Of a stretch of 64,000 nt of DNA, positions 43,274 to 51,854 are shown one piece after another. Every line of letters begins with the position of its first letter. Position 1 is the stretch's first letter. Location: assembly GCA_035911095.1 (NCBI GenBank), contig JAMHWF010000005.1, positions 144,996 through 208,995 of the forward strand, written 5' to 3'. The stretch is from JAMHWF01 sp035911095. Its GTDB lineage: Bacteria; Pseudomonadota; Gammaproteobacteria; Burkholderiales; Burkholderiaceae_C. The translations under genes and the position numbers were made by a program. The notes under the pieces were generated by a model that worked only from the letters and a program-made list of their open reading frames with translations, did not search any database and was not told the DNA's origin.

Positions 43274-45130
43274 TCAGAGCGGCACCGTGAGGCGAATCAC
43301 GGTTCCGAAGCCCGGGCCGGATTCGACCAGGCACTGGCCCTGCAGGCCCTTGGCACGCTGCTTCATGCTGGTCATGCCGTGACCGCGGTCGAGCTTGCCG
43401 TCGAGCTCCATCGGAATGCCCTTGCCGTTGTCGCGGATCGTGAGCACGAAGTCGGCATCGCGGATCGCCCCGCTCACGCTGCAGCGCGAGGCGCCGCTGT
43501 GCTTGATGATGTTGCTCACCGCCTCGCGCAGGATGCGCGTCGTCTGCACGTAGGAGCGCGCGGGCAGGGTCTGCGGCAGGTCGTCGACCGGGCTCTGCCA
43601 GTTGGCGCCGATGTTCGCCTGGCCGAGCCGCGAGACGACCTCGGCGCGCCAGTCGCCGAGCGCATCCGACAGGCGCACCGGCTTGCCGGTCAGGCCCCGC
43701 ACCGACAGGCGCATCTCCTCCAGCGCCTCGCGCGCGAGCGTCGAGATGCGGTCGCTCTCGCTGGTGTGCACGATCGTCAGCAGCTTGGCGCCGAGATCGT
43801 CGTGCAGGTCGGCGGCGATGCGCTTGCGCTCGCGCTCGGTCACCTGCTCGACGCGCAGGTCGGCCTGCTGCGCGAACTTGCGCTCGGCTTCGGCCATGGC
43901 CTCGGCGGCGCGGCGTTCCATCACGCCGCGCGTCGCGCCTTCGGCGGCGCGCAGCGCGGCCACCTCGAGGTAGACTAGGCGCAGGCCGATGATGGTCAGG
44001 CCGATCGGCAGGCCGAGCTGCCACCAGGCCGCCTGGCGCGTCGCCAGGCCGTACTGGCCGGCCAGGTCGGACAGCAGCGTGACGGCCATCACGCCAAGCA
44101 GGGCGAGCATCACCCAGAACTCCTGCTTGCGCACCCGCCAGGCCACGCGCAGCGCAGCGGCGGCGGCGATCGCGACCTCGGCGACGAGCAGCACGTACCA
44201 GCTGCCCGAGAGGGCGAAGAGCCGTTCCGCGCCGGCCAGCGCCAGGCTCGCCGGCACGACGATGCACTGGGCGAACAAGGCCGATTCGACCTGGCGCGAC
44301 TGCATTCCCGCGTAGCGCATCAGGAACAGCACCGCCGCGGCGGCGATCAGCGGCGCGAGCGAGGCGAGCAGCAGCTCGACGCGCTGGCTCGGCATCGCCG
44401 CCTGCAGCGTCGGCCCGGCGGTGAGCACGCCCCAGCCGATCGACACCAGGCTGAACCAGAACAGGTAGGTCTTGCGCGTGTTCAGCCAGCCGACGACGAC
44501 CGTCAGCAGGCCGAGCATCAGCATCGCCGCGCCGATCATCCGCGGCAGGGCGGTGTGGTGAAAGCTCTCGCGCCCGCGCTGGCCTTCGAGCAGCGCATAC
44601 GGGCCGACCTGCGGTGCAGCAAGGCCGGCTGCGCGGTGCACGTCGGCGACGAACGGCCGGGGCAGGCCGCTCAGGCGCAGGTCGACGTGGTTGTCGAACG
44701 GGTGCCAGAGGCGCGCCGGCAGGTTCATCAGCAGGTCGTCCTGGCAGCCGCCGGGGGTGGTGTCGCCGCCGGCGGCGCCGAGCAGGCGCTCGCCGTTGAA
44801 GTCGATCAGCGGCCGCCCGCACAGGCGCGCGATGTAGAGCGCCTGCGGCGTCGTCGCATCGGCGGGCGGCGCGGGCAGCCTCAGCCGGTACCAGCGGGTC
44901 TCGAGGTGGTCGCCGTCGATGTCGGCGCCGTCGTCGGGCAGGCTCACCGTGGCGGTGGTCGAGGCTTCGGGGGTGTCGGGGTAGCGCGGCGTGTCGGCGA
45001 TCACGCGCTCCGCGCGTTCGATCGTGGTGACCGCGTTGGTGGCAGCACCGGGCTGCGCCGCCGCGCCCCCCGCCGCCGCGGCCAGCAGGCAGGCAGCGGC
45101 GAGACGCAGGAACAGGAGCGCGCGAATCAT
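43274..45130 (-). CDS. Membrane histidine kinase, 7TMR-DISM/NarX-DesK type
   Basis: This is a 618-residue sensor. A signal peptide (about 1-25) precedes a periplasmic domain of about 160 residues with several Cys, followed by about seven transmembrane helices (about 197-390), the 7TMR-DISM layout. A coiled coil (395-430) leads to a HisKA_3 dimerisation domain with His443 in ERKRIAADLHDDLGAKL and an ATPase domain with REAVSNIIKHSGA, DNGKGIP and GHGMTSMKQRA. It phosphorylates the regulator encoded downstream. The start is ATG 45130; an upstream start at 45181 lacks support and would spoil the signal peptide. Confidence 0.9.
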   Translation of the reverse strand: MIRALLFLRLAAACLLAAAAGGAAAQPGAATNAVTTIERAERVIADTPRYPDTPEASTTATVSLPDDGADIDGDHLETRWYRLRLPAPPADATTPQALYIARLCGRPLIDFNGERLLGAAGGDTTPGGCQDDLLMNLPARLWHPFDNHVDLRLSGLPRPFVADVHRAAGLAAPQVGPYALLEGQRGRESFHHTALPRMIGAAMLMLGLLTVVVGWLNTRKTYLFWFSLVSIGWGVLTAGPTLQAAMPSQRVELLLASLAPLIAAAAVLFLMRYAGMQSRQVESALFAQCIVVPASLALAGAERLFALSGSWYVLLVAEVAIAAAAALRVAWRVRKQEFWVMLALLGVMAVTLLSDLAGQYGLATRQAAWWQLGLPIGLTIIGLRLVYLEVAALRAAEGATRGVMERRAAEAMAEAERKFAQQADLRVEQVTERERKRIAADLHDDLGAKLLTIVHTSESDRISTLAREALEEMRLSVRGLTGKPVRLSDALGDWRAEVVSRLGQANIGANWQSPVDDLPQTLPARSYVQTTRILREAVSNIIKHSGASRCSVSGAIRDADFVLTIRDNGKGIPMELDGKLDRGHGMTSMKQRAKGLQGQCLVESGPGFGTVIRLTVPL

Positions 45131-45201
45131 GGCCGGCGGATTGTGCAGGAGGGCTCCACGGCGACAATGCGGCTTTTGCACGGCCGCCAGACCCTTCGCT
45201 C

Positions 45202-46230
45202 GTGATCCTCAGGCACGCCTTCATCCCGCTCGACAACACACGCTTGGCGCACCTGTGCGGCGTGCTCGACGAGCACCTGCGCAGCATCGAAAGCGCCTTC
45301 GAGGTCAGCATCACGCGGCGCAACGAGTCGTTCCGCGTCGAGGGCGCGAAGACCGCCGCCGAGCGCGCCGTGGTGCTGCTGCAGTCGCTCTACGACCGCG
45401 CGCGCAAGCCGATCCCGCAGGAGGCCTTCCAGCTCGCGCTGGTCGAGGCGGCGGGCGACCTGCCGTCTCGCGCGCCGCGTCGGCGCCTGCGCAGCGTCGA
45501 CGCGCCGCCCGACCCGCGCGCGGCGACGGCCGGCGAGGCGCTGCCGGAGGACGAACCCGTCCTGCACACGCGCCACCCGGACCTGCAGGCGCGCACGCCG
45601 AACCAGACCCAGTACCTGCGCCAGATCCTGGCGCACGACATCACCTTCGGCATCGGCCCGGCGGGTACCGGCAAGACCTATCTCGCGGTGGCCTGCGCGG
45701 TCGACGCGCTCGAACGCAGCGGGGTGCAGCGCATCGTCCTCACGCGCCCGGCGGTCGAGGCCGGCGAGCGGCTCGGCTTCCTGCCCGGGGACCTGACGCA
45801 GAAGGTCGACCCCTACCTGCGCCCGCTCTACGACGCGCTCTACGACCTGATGGGCTTCGACCGCGTCTCCAAGGCCTTCGAGAAGGGCCTGCTGGAGGTT
45901 GCGCCGCTGGCCTTCATGCGCGGGCGCACGCTGAACCACGCCTTCGTGATCCTCGACGAGGCGCAGAACACGACGCCCGAGCAGATGAAGATGTTCCTCA
46001 CGCGGATCGGCTTCGGCAGCAAGTGCGTGGTCAACGGCGACACGAGCCAGATCGACCTGCCCAAGGGAACGCCGAGCGGCCTGGTCGAGGCCGAGCAGGT
46101 GCTGCGCCGCGTGCGCGGCATCGCGATGACGCGCTTCACCTCGGCCGACGTGGTGCGCCACCCGCTGGTCGCGCGCATCGTCGAGGCCTACGAGGCCGCA
46201 GCCGAGCGCCAGCGGCCGGAGCCGGTCTGA
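45202..46230 (+). CDS. phoH: PhoH-family ATPase
   Basis: This is a 342-residue protein. An N-terminal KH-like region (about 1-75) precedes the PhoH ATPase core: TPNQTQYLRQIL, Walker A GPAGTGKT (152-159), LTRPAVEAGERLGFLPGDL and Walker B FVILDEAQN. This is the PhoL/YbeZ type that partners with YbeY, and ybeY follows directly. YbeZ-type proteins assist rRNA maturation. The start is GTG 45202, divergent from the kinase gene 71 bases away. Its stop overlaps the apparent CTG start of ybeY. Confidence 0.93.
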   Translation: MILRHAFIPLDNTRLAHLCGVLDEHLRSIESAFEVSITRRNESFRVEGAKTAAERAVVLLQSLYDRARKPIPQEAFQLALVEAAGDLPSRAPRRRLRSVDAPPDPRAATAGEALPEDEPVLHTRHPDLQARTPNQTQYLRQILAHDITFGIGPAGTGKTYLAVACAVDALERSGVQRIVLTRPAVEAGERLGFLPGDLTQKVDPYLRPLYDALYDLMGFDRVSKAFEKGLLEVAPLAFMRGRTLNHAFVILDEAQNTTPEQMKMFLTRIGFGSKCVVNGDTSQIDLPKGTPSGLVEAEQVLRRVRGIAMTRFTSADVVRHPLVARIVEAYEAAAERQRPEPV

Positions 46231-46697
46231 ACGCCGGCTCTCCAGCCCGGCGCGGCGCCCGGCCGGCGCTCAGGCTTTCGCTCCAGTTCGCCGACCCGAG
46301 CCACCGCGGCGCGCTGCCGCGGCATCGCGTCGCCCGCTGGATCCGGGCCGCGCTCGAGGCGCCGGCCGAGATCACCGTGCGCCTGGTCGACGAGGCCGAA
46401 GGCCGTGCCCTCAACCGCGACTACCGCGGGCGCGACTACGCCACCAACGTGCTGACCTTCGACTATGCGCACGAGCCGACGGTGCAGGCGGACCTGGTCC
46501 TGTGCTGCGGCGTGGTGGCGCGCGAGGCGCGGGCGCTCGGCGTGGCGCTCGAGGCCCACTATGCCCACCTGCTCGTCCATGGCGCCTTGCATGCGCAGGG
46601 GCATGACCACGAGGACGCGCAGGAGGCCGAGCGGATGGAGGCTCGGGAGCGCGAGGTGCTGGCCGGCCTCGGCTTCGCCGACCCGTACCGCGCCTGA
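46227..46697 (+). CDS. ybeY: Endoribonuclease YbeY with an apparent CTG start
   Basis: This is a predicted 156-residue enzyme. The metal-binding motif HGALHAQGHDH supplies His118, His122 and His128, and NRDYRGRDYATNVLTFDY is the conserved middle. YbeY processes 16S rRNA 3' ends and takes part in ribosome quality control. No ATG, GTG or TTG lies in frame between the upstream stop-free region and the conserved LSLQFADP. The best start is CTG at 46227, within a CTGA overlap with phoH, preceded by GGAG at 46218-46221 with a 5-base spacer. The alternative is initiation at another non-standard codon. Confidence 0.88.
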   Translation: MNAGSPARRGARPALRLSLQFADPSHRGALPRHRVARWIRAALEAPAEITVRLVDEAEGRALNRDYRGRDYATNVLTFDYAHEPTVQADLVLCCGVVAREARALGVALEAHYAHLLVHGALHAQGHDHEDAQEAERMEAREREVLAGLGFADPYRA

Positions 46698-46705
46698 GGT
46701 CGTCT

Positions 46706-47806
46706 TCAGCGTGTCGAGCCGAGGTAGCGCTTGCGGCGGAAGACCACCAGCAGCCCGATGCCGACGACGGCCATCACGCCCAGCGCCACCCACAGCCCGG
46801 TCGCCGAATGGATCAGCGGCAGGGCGTCGAAGTTCATGCCGAAGAAGCCGGTGATCAGGTTCAGGGGCAGGAAGATCGCGGTGAGCACGGTCAGCGTGCG
46901 CATGATGTCGTTGGTCCGGTGCGAGAGCGCCGAGAAGTGCATCTGCACCGCCGATTCGGCCGAGTTCTCCAGCCGACGCACATGGCTGAGCACGCGCTCG
47001 ATGTGCTCGAGCACGTCGCGCGAGCGCACGCGCAGCAGCTCGCGCTCGCGGGCGGCGGCCGGCTCGGCCTCGGCCGGCCATTCGTCGAGCGCGTCGATCC
47101 ACTCCTGCAGCGCGCTGCGCTGGTCCTCGCAGACGTCTTCGAGGCGGTGGAGCGCATTGCGCGCCTCCAGCAGCACCTGCCAGAGGTCGAACCGGGTGTG
47201 GGGGTCGAACAGGGCCTCTTGCAGCAAGCCGAACTGACGCGTCAACAGACGGCGCAGCTCGAGGTAGCTGTCGACCATGTGGTTGACCATGCGCAGCATC
47301 AGGTCGGCGGCGCCCGTGGGCAGCCGGCTGCTGCCGGGGCGCGCCTCGCCGCCCTGGCTCTGCTGGTCGAGGCGGCTGGCGAAGAACTCGCGCACCGGGC
47401 AGTCGGTCGGGTGCACCGACAGCAGTACGCGGTCGAAGAGGGCGAAGCCGACGGGGCTGGTGTCGATCGCCTCCATCGCGCGCCGCGCGCTGGACAAGGT
47501 GCCGCGGTCCTGGGCGAGGAAGAGCGCATCGGAGCCCGCGCCCACCGCGAGGCGCCGGAACACCAGCAGGTCGTACCAGGAGGTGGTGTCGAAGTGCGAC
47601 GGCAGCTGGTTGTTGATCAGGTCGACAGCGTGCGGCTCGAAGAGCTGGCCGCCGGTCCAGCGCTGGAGCGCGGCCTGGAGCGTCGCGGCCTGCACCTCGA
47701 ACTCGCGCCGGCCGCTGCCGATCCACAGGTACCCCGTGTCCGGGAGCCGTTCCGGGATCCCCGGGAGCTCGGCACAGCGGTCGTTGGCGAGATGGAAGAT
47801 GCGCAT
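46706..47806 (-). CDS. CorA-family magnesium/divalent cation transporter
   Basis: This is a 366-residue protein. A long cytoplasmic alpha/beta domain (about 1-290) ends in a helix with LEHIERVLSHVRRLENSAESAVQ. Two transmembrane helices surround the pore signature GMN (GFFGMNFDALP) near the C-terminus, and the final residues are basic (RRKRYLG). CorA proteins form pentameric Mg2+ or Co2+ channels in the inner membrane; some ZntB-type members move Zn2+ instead. It converges with ybeY and lies 20 bases downstream of hemB on the same strand. Confidence 0.9.
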   Translation of the reverse strand: MRIFHLANDRCAELPGIPERLPDTGYLWIGSGRREFEVQAATLQAALQRWTGGQLFEPHAVDLINNQLPSHFDTTSWYDLLVFRRLAVGAGSDALFLAQDRGTLSSARRAMEAIDTSPVGFALFDRVLLSVHPTDCPVREFFASRLDQQSQGGEARPGSSRLPTGAADLMLRMVNHMVDSYLELRRLLTRQFGLLQEALFDPHTRFDLWQVLLEARNALHRLEDVCEDQRSALQEWIDALDEWPAEAEPAAARERELLRVRSRDVLEHIERVLSHVRRLENSAESAVQMHFSALSHRTNDIMRTLTVLTAIFLPLNLITGFFGMNFDALPLIHSATGLWVALGVMAVVGIGLLVVFRRKRYLGSTR

Positions 47807-47826
47807 CAGCGGCCGCCTGCAGCGGC

Positions 47827-48846
47827 TCAGGCGTGCGCGCGCAGCAGGCGGGCGGCGTCCAGCGCGAAGTAGCTGAGCACGCCATCCGCGCCGGCGCGGC
47901 GGAAGGCGAGCAGCGATTCCATCATCACTGCGTCATGGTCGAGCCAGCCGTTGGCGGCGGCGGCCTTCAGCATCGCGTACTCGCCGCTCACCTGGTAGGC
48001 GAAGGTCGGCACGCGGAAGCTCTCCTTCACACGGCGCAGCACGTCGAGATAGGGCATGCCGGGCTTGACCATCACCATGTCGGCGCCTTCGGCGAGGTCG
48101 AGCGCGACCTCGCGCAAGGCCTCGTCGGTGTTGGCCGGGTCCATCTGGTAGACCTTCTTGTCGCTCTTGCCGAGCTGCGCGGCCGAGCCGACTGCGTCGC
48201 GGAAGGGGCCGTAGAAGGCGCTGGCGTACTTGGCGCTGTAGGCCATCAGGCGGGTGTGGATCAGGCCCTCGGCCTCGAGCGCCTGGCGGATCGCGCCGAT
48301 GCGCCCGTCCATCATGTCGCTCGGCGCGACGATGTCGACGCCGCTGCGCGCCTGCAGCAGCGCCTGCTCGCGCAGCACGGCGACGGTTTCGTCGTTGAGG
48401 ATGTAGCCGCTGTCGTCGATCAGGCCGTCCTGGCCGTGGCTGGTGAAGGGGTCGAGCGCGACGTCGGTCAGCAGGCCGAGCTGGGGAAATCGCGCCTTCA
48501 GCTCGCGCACGACGCGCGGCACCAGGCCATCCGGGTTCAGCGCCTCGCGGCCGTCGGGTGTCTTCAGCTGCGGGTCGATCACCGGGAACAGCGCCATCAC
48601 CGGCACGCCGAGCGCAACGCAGTCCTCGGCGACGGCGTAGAGGCGGTCGAGGCTGTGCCGCTGCACGCCGGGCATCGAGGCCACGTCCTCGCTGCGCCCA
48701 GCGCCGTCGAGCACGAACACCGGCAGGATCAGGTCGCTGGCGTGCAGCTGGTGCTCGCGCACCAGCGCGCGCGTGAACGCATCGCGGCGCAGGCGGCGCG
48801 GCCGGCTGGCCGGAAACGGGGCGAACGGGAGGGGAGTCGTCGGCAT
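47827..48846 (-). CDS. hemB: Delta-aminolevulinic acid dehydratase (porphobilinogen synthase)
   Basis: This is a 339-residue enzyme that joins two 5-aminolevulinate molecules into porphobilinogen in haem synthesis. The active-site lysines lie in AYSAKYASAFYGPFRDA and MVMVKPGMPYLD. The metal loop reads TDVALDPFTSHGQDG, with Asp/Ala in place of the zinc-binding cysteines, so it is the Mg-type enzyme. The start MPTTPLP at 48846 is chosen by family length; an earlier in-frame ATG near 48963 would overlap the upstream small-RNA promoter area. It is divergent from hemJ. Confidence 0.95.
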   Translation of the reverse strand: MPTTPLPFAPFPASRPRRLRRDAFTRALVREHQLHASDLILPVFVLDGAGRSEDVASMPGVQRHSLDRLYAVAEDCVALGVPVMALFPVIDPQLKTPDGREALNPDGLVPRVVRELKARFPQLGLLTDVALDPFTSHGQDGLIDDSGYILNDETVAVLREQALLQARSGVDIVAPSDMMDGRIGAIRQALEAEGLIHTRLMAYSAKYASAFYGPFRDAVGSAAQLGKSDKKVYQMDPANTDEALREVALDLAEGADMVMVKPGMPYLDVLRRVKESFRVPTFAYQVSGEYAMLKAAAANGWLDHDAVMMESLLAFRRAGADGVLSYFALDAARLLRAHA

Positions 48847-48984
48847 GATCGTCAGGCTAGCGACGGGGTCGCGAGGGACATCCAAGCGGTCTGCAAAGGG
48901 GCCCGAAAGCGCCGCTTCGGTGCACAACTCCGGGCCGTGACACCCGCAGACACGAATGGCCACAAAGAAGGTGACCGCTTACCT

Positions 48985-49013
48985 GCGACAACCGCGCGAG
49001 GCTCTGCTAGAGT
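48985..49013 (+). promoter_or_regulatory. Predicted promoter of the hemB-hemJ intergenic RNA
   Basis: A -35-like GCGACA (48985-48990) is separated by 17 bp from the extended -10 TGCTAGAGT (core TAGAGT, 49008-49013). Transcription would start near 49020. Confidence 0.6.
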
Positions 49014-49019
49014 GGCACG

Positions 49020-49137
49020 CGAATGATAGCCGCGAGGCTGTTGTTCCCTGCTTTTCCTCCCTGAGCAGGAGCCTTGCCGTGATGACAGCGATAAGGCTTT
49101 GAAGCGCCCTGGCCGAAAGGCCGGGGCACTTTTTTTT
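49020..49137 (+). ncRNA. Predicted small RNA with an anti-Shine-Dalgarno loop
   Basis: A region of about 118 bases between a good promoter and a strong terminator has no sensible reading frame but folds into four hairpins. These are AGCC-GCGA-GGCT (49028-49039, a GNRA tetraloop), CCTGCT/AGCAGG (49047-49069), AGCCTT/AAGGCT (49070-49098) and the terminator. The second loop reads TTTCCTCCCTG, which is complementary to ribosome binding sites. Together with a long U tail, this resembles Hfq-dependent trans-acting regulators. It does not look like 6S, 4.5S or tmRNA. It could alternatively be a leader of hemJ, whose ATG is 38 bases past the terminator. Confidence 0.6.
49106..49137 (+). terminator. 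Strong Rho-independent terminator
   Basis: The stem GCCCTGGCC / GGCCGGGGC closes a GAAA tetraloop and is followed two bases later by a run of eight T (49130-49137). It is the clearest terminator in the window after that of tRNA-Phe. Confidence 0.92.
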
Positions 49138-49175
49138 GCGCTGTGCATGGTCGCTTGGCTGGCGATAATTTTCCG

Positions 49176-49604
49176 ATGCTCTGGATCAAGTCGCTGCACA
49201 TCGTCTTCGTCGCGAGCTGGTTCGCCGGCCTCTTCTATCTGCCTCGCATCTTCGTCAACCTGGCGGCGGTCAACCACGACAGCCATGCGGAGCGCGAGCG
49301 CCTGCTGCTGATGGCGCGGCGCCTCTATCGCTTCTCGAGTCTGCTGATGCTGCCGGCGCTGGCCTTCGGGCTCGTGCTGTGGTGGCACTACGGCATCGGG
49401 CGCGGCCCGGGCAGCGGCTGGATGCACGCCAAGCTGGCGCTGGTGGTCGTCGCGATCGGCTACCACCACGCCTGCCGTTCGATGCTGCGCCGCTTCGAGC
49501 AGTTCGCCAACCGCCGCAGCGAACGCTGGCTGCGCGTCTTCAACGAGGTGTCGGTGCTGCTCTTCGCGGCGATCGTCGTGCTGGTGGTGGTCAAACCCTT
49601 CTGA
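49176..49604 (+). CDS. hemJ: HemJ-like protoporphyrinogen oxidase (CopD-family membrane protein)
   Basis: This is a 142-residue, four-helix membrane protein. The conserved N-terminal His is in LWIKSLHIVFVASWFAGLFYLPRI, with Arg in the first loop and Lys in WMHAKLALVVVAIGYHH. HemJ oxidises protoporphyrinogen IX to protoporphyrin IX in the inner membrane. Its position beside hemB supports haem synthesis. The ATG at 49176 has no strong ribosome binding site. It is followed 11 bases later by the VanZ gene, so the two are likely co-transcribed. Confidence 0.85.
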   Translation: MLWIKSLHIVFVASWFAGLFYLPRIFVNLAAVNHDSHAERERLLLMARRLYRFSSLLMLPALAFGLVLWWHYGIGRGPGSGWMHAKLALVVVAIGYHHACRSMLRRFEQFANRRSERWLRVFNEVSVLLFAAIVVLVVVKPF

Positions 49605-49615
49605 CCGCCCGTCCG

Positions 49616-50737
49616 ATGGCCCGACGCCACAGCTCGGCAATCCCGCTGGCGCTGGCCTACGCGGCGCTGATCGTCTACGCGAGCCTGTACCCGTTCACCG
49701 GCTGGCGCGCGGTCGCCACCTCGTCGCCGCTGGAATGGCTGTGGCTGCCCTGGCCGCACTGGTGGCTGCAGTTCGACATCGTCGCCAACCTGGTCGGCTA
49801 CCTGCCGTTCGGCGCGCTGGTGCTGACCGCCTTGGTGCGCAGCGGCGGCTCCCTGCGCGTGAGCTGCGTCGTCGCGGTGCTGATGGGGGTCGGCCTGTCG
49901 TTCGCGCTCGAGACCATCCAGAACTTCCTGCCGCAGCGGGTGCCCTCGCGTGCCGACTGGGCGCTCAACAGCGCCGGCACGCTGCTCGGGGTCGCGCTTG
50001 CGGCGATCTTCTGGCGCCGCGGCGTGATCGAGCGCTGGCAGTCGATGCGCGAGCGATGGGTCGAGCCGCACAGCGCCGGCGCGCTCGCGCTGCTGATGCT
50101 CTGGCCCTTCGGGCTGCTGTACCCGCCACCGCTGCCGCTGGCGATCGGCGGCGGGCTGGCGCTGCTGCCGGCCTTCTTCGAGGCCCTGCTCGAAGGCACG
50201 GCGCTGGAGCCCTGGACCCAGTCGCTGGCCGACCCGGGCCTCGCTACGGTCGAGCCGTTGTCGCCGCTGCGGGCGGGCCTGGCGATCGTGCTCGGCCTGC
50301 TGGCGCCCTGCCTGCTTGCCCTCGCGGTCGCGCGCCCGGGCTGGCGGCGCGTGGTGCTGCCCTTCGGCGCGCTGCTGATCGGCGGCGCGGTGACGGCGCT
50401 GTCCTCTGCGTTGAGCTTCGGGCCGGCGCACGCCTTCCTGTGGCTGAGCGGCGTCGTCCCCGCGGCCCTGGCGGTGGGCCTGGCGCTGGCGCTGCTGCTC
50501 GCTGCGCTGCCGCCGCGCGCCGCGCTCGGCGCCGGCCTGGTCGCGCTGACCGCGCTGGTGGCGATGGTGGTGCAGATCCCGCTCGACCCCTACTACGCGC
50601 AGAGCCTGCAGAGCTGGGAGCGCGGTCGCTTCATCCATTTCCATGGCCTGGCGCGCTGGATCGGCTGGTGCTGGCCCTACCTGGCGATCGGCTGGATGCT
50701 GATGCGCCTGGCGCGGCCCACGTCGAAGCCCGAATGA
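49616..50737 (+). CDS. VanZ-family polytopic membrane protein
   Basis: This is a 373-residue protein with about ten hydrophobic helices. The N-terminal 130 residues carry the VanZ-like pattern (VYASLYPFTGWR, FDIVANLVGYLPFGAL, ETIQNFLPQRVPSRADWALNSAGTLLG read in parts). The rest is a further membrane domain of unknown function. VanZ proteins are linked to teicoplanin resistance and envelope functions in other bacteria, but the biochemical role is unclear. It starts 11 bases after hemJ. The length is about twice that of plain VanZ. Confidence 0.85.
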   Translation: MARRHSSAIPLALAYAALIVYASLYPFTGWRAVATSSPLEWLWLPWPHWWLQFDIVANLVGYLPFGALVLTALVRSGGSLRVSCVVAVLMGVGLSFALETIQNFLPQRVPSRADWALNSAGTLLGVALAAIFWRRGVIERWQSMRERWVEPHSAGALALLMLWPFGLLYPPPLPLAIGGGLALLPAFFEALLEGTALEPWTQSLADPGLATVEPLSPLRAGLAIVLGLLAPCLLALAVARPGWRRVVLPFGALLIGGAVTALSSALSFGPAHAFLWLSGVVPAALAVGLALALLLAALPPRAALGAGLVALTALVAMVVQIPLDPYYAQSLQSWERGRFIHFHGLARWIGWCWPYLAIGWMLMRLARPTSKPE

Positions 50738-50785
50738 TCGACTACCGCACGAGTAGTGAGCGCGCGCCTGCCTACAATCCCCCTC

Positions 50786-51109
50786 ATGAGTTACTACGAG
50801 CGGCACATCTTTTTCTGCCTCAACCGTCGAGACGGTGAGGCGAGCTGTGCCGAGCACGACGCCGAGGCCGCGTTTGCGCACTGCAAGTCGCGCGTCAAGG
50901 CCGAGCGGCTGGCCGGGCCGGGTGGGGTGCGCGTGAACCGCGCCGGCTGCCTCGACCGCTGCGCCGGCGGGCCGGTCGCGGTGGTCTATCCGGAGGCCGT
51001 CTGGTACACCTACCTCGACCACGAAGACATCGACGAGATCGTCGACTCGCACCTGAAGCGCGGCAAGGTGGTCGAACGCCTGGTGCTGGCGCCGAACGTC
51101 GGACGCTGA
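50786..51109 (+). CDS. Thioredoxin-like [2Fe-2S] ferredoxin
   Basis: This is a 107-residue protein of the Shethna/thioredoxin-fold ferredoxin type. Cys ligands are seen at HIFFCLNRRDGEASC and in the second pair CLDRC (NRAGCLDRCAGGP). The family holds a [2Fe-2S] cluster and moves single electrons in the cytoplasm; the partner is unknown. It starts 48 bases after the VanZ gene and ends 7 bases before the hydrolase gene, suggesting a single transcript. Confidence 0.9.
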   Translation: MSYYERHIFFCLNRRDGEASCAEHDAEAAFAHCKSRVKAERLAGPGGVRVNRAGCLDRCAGGPVAVVYPEAVWYTYLDHEDIDEIVDSHLKRGKVVERLVLAPNVGR

Positions 51110-51116
51110 GCCGCGC

Positions 51117-51755
51117 ATGAACTCGCAGACGCGGCGCGAAGCGATCGCCGGTCCGGCCGGCACCCTGTCCTGCGCGGTCGACGAGCCGGCGGCGGCTGCC
51201 TCGCTCGCGGGCGCTGCGGCTGCTCAGGCACCGGTCGCGGTCGTCTGCCATCCGCACCCGCTGCACGGCGGCACGATGGACAACAAGGTGGTCCAGACCC
51301 TGGCGCGTGCCTTCGTGCAGTCCGGCTGGCGCAGCGTGCGTTTCAACTTCCGCGGCATCGGCGATTCGCAGGGGGCCTGGGACGAAGGGCGCGGAGAGGT
51401 CGAGGACGCGCTGGCCGTGATTGCCCGCTACCGAGCGCCGGGCGCCCCGCTGCTGCTGGCCGGCTTCTCCTTCGGCGGCTATGTCGCGGCGAGTGCCGCG
51501 TCGCGCCTGCCCGAGGCCGAGCGTCCGAGCCGGATCGTGTTGATCGGCCCGGCCACGGTCAACTTCCCGACGCCGCCGGTGCCCGCCGACACGCTGATCG
51601 TGCATGGCGAGCTCGACGACGTGGTGCCGCTGGCGGCGAGCTTCGACTGGGCCCGCCCGCAGGGGCTGCCGGTGGTCGTCGTGCCCGGCGGCGGACATTT
51701 CTTCCATGGGCAGTTGCCGCTGCTCAAGGACATCGTGATGCGTGCGCTGCGCTGA
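51117..51755 (+). CDS. Alpha/beta hydrolase of the COG2945 type
   Basis: This is a 212-residue hydrolase. The family signature CHPHPLHGGTMDNKVVQTLA is present, with FNFRGIGDSQG, the nucleophile elbow GFSFGG, an acid in HGELDDVVPL and the His in PGGGHFFHG. There is no signal peptide; an Ala-rich N-terminal 38 residues precede the core. Members are small cytoplasmic esterases of unknown substrate. It lies 7 bases after the ferredoxin gene. Confidence 0.88.
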   Translation: MNSQTRREAIAGPAGTLSCAVDEPAAAASLAGAAAAQAPVAVVCHPHPLHGGTMDNKVVQTLARAFVQSGWRSVRFNFRGIGDSQGAWDEGRGEVEDALAVIARYRAPGAPLLLAGFSFGGYVAASAASRLPEAERPSRIVLIGPATVNFPTPPVPADTLIVHGELDDVVPLAASFDWARPQGLPVVVVPGGGHFFHGQLPLLKDIVMRALR

Positions 51756-51854
51756 CCTCGACGGTCGCGCGGCACTCGCGATTGCGGCCCTTCGGGCCAC
51801 CGACTCACTGTCGCTGCGGATGCGCCGGCCCTCGGGGCGGCGGTCCCCTCCACC

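Noticed and set aside
49020..49137. The predicted RNA as 6S or 4.5S (SRP) RNA
   Set aside because: It lacks the long bulged rod of 6S RNA and the conserved GGAA-type apical loop of 4.5S RNA, and is instead a chain of short hairpins.
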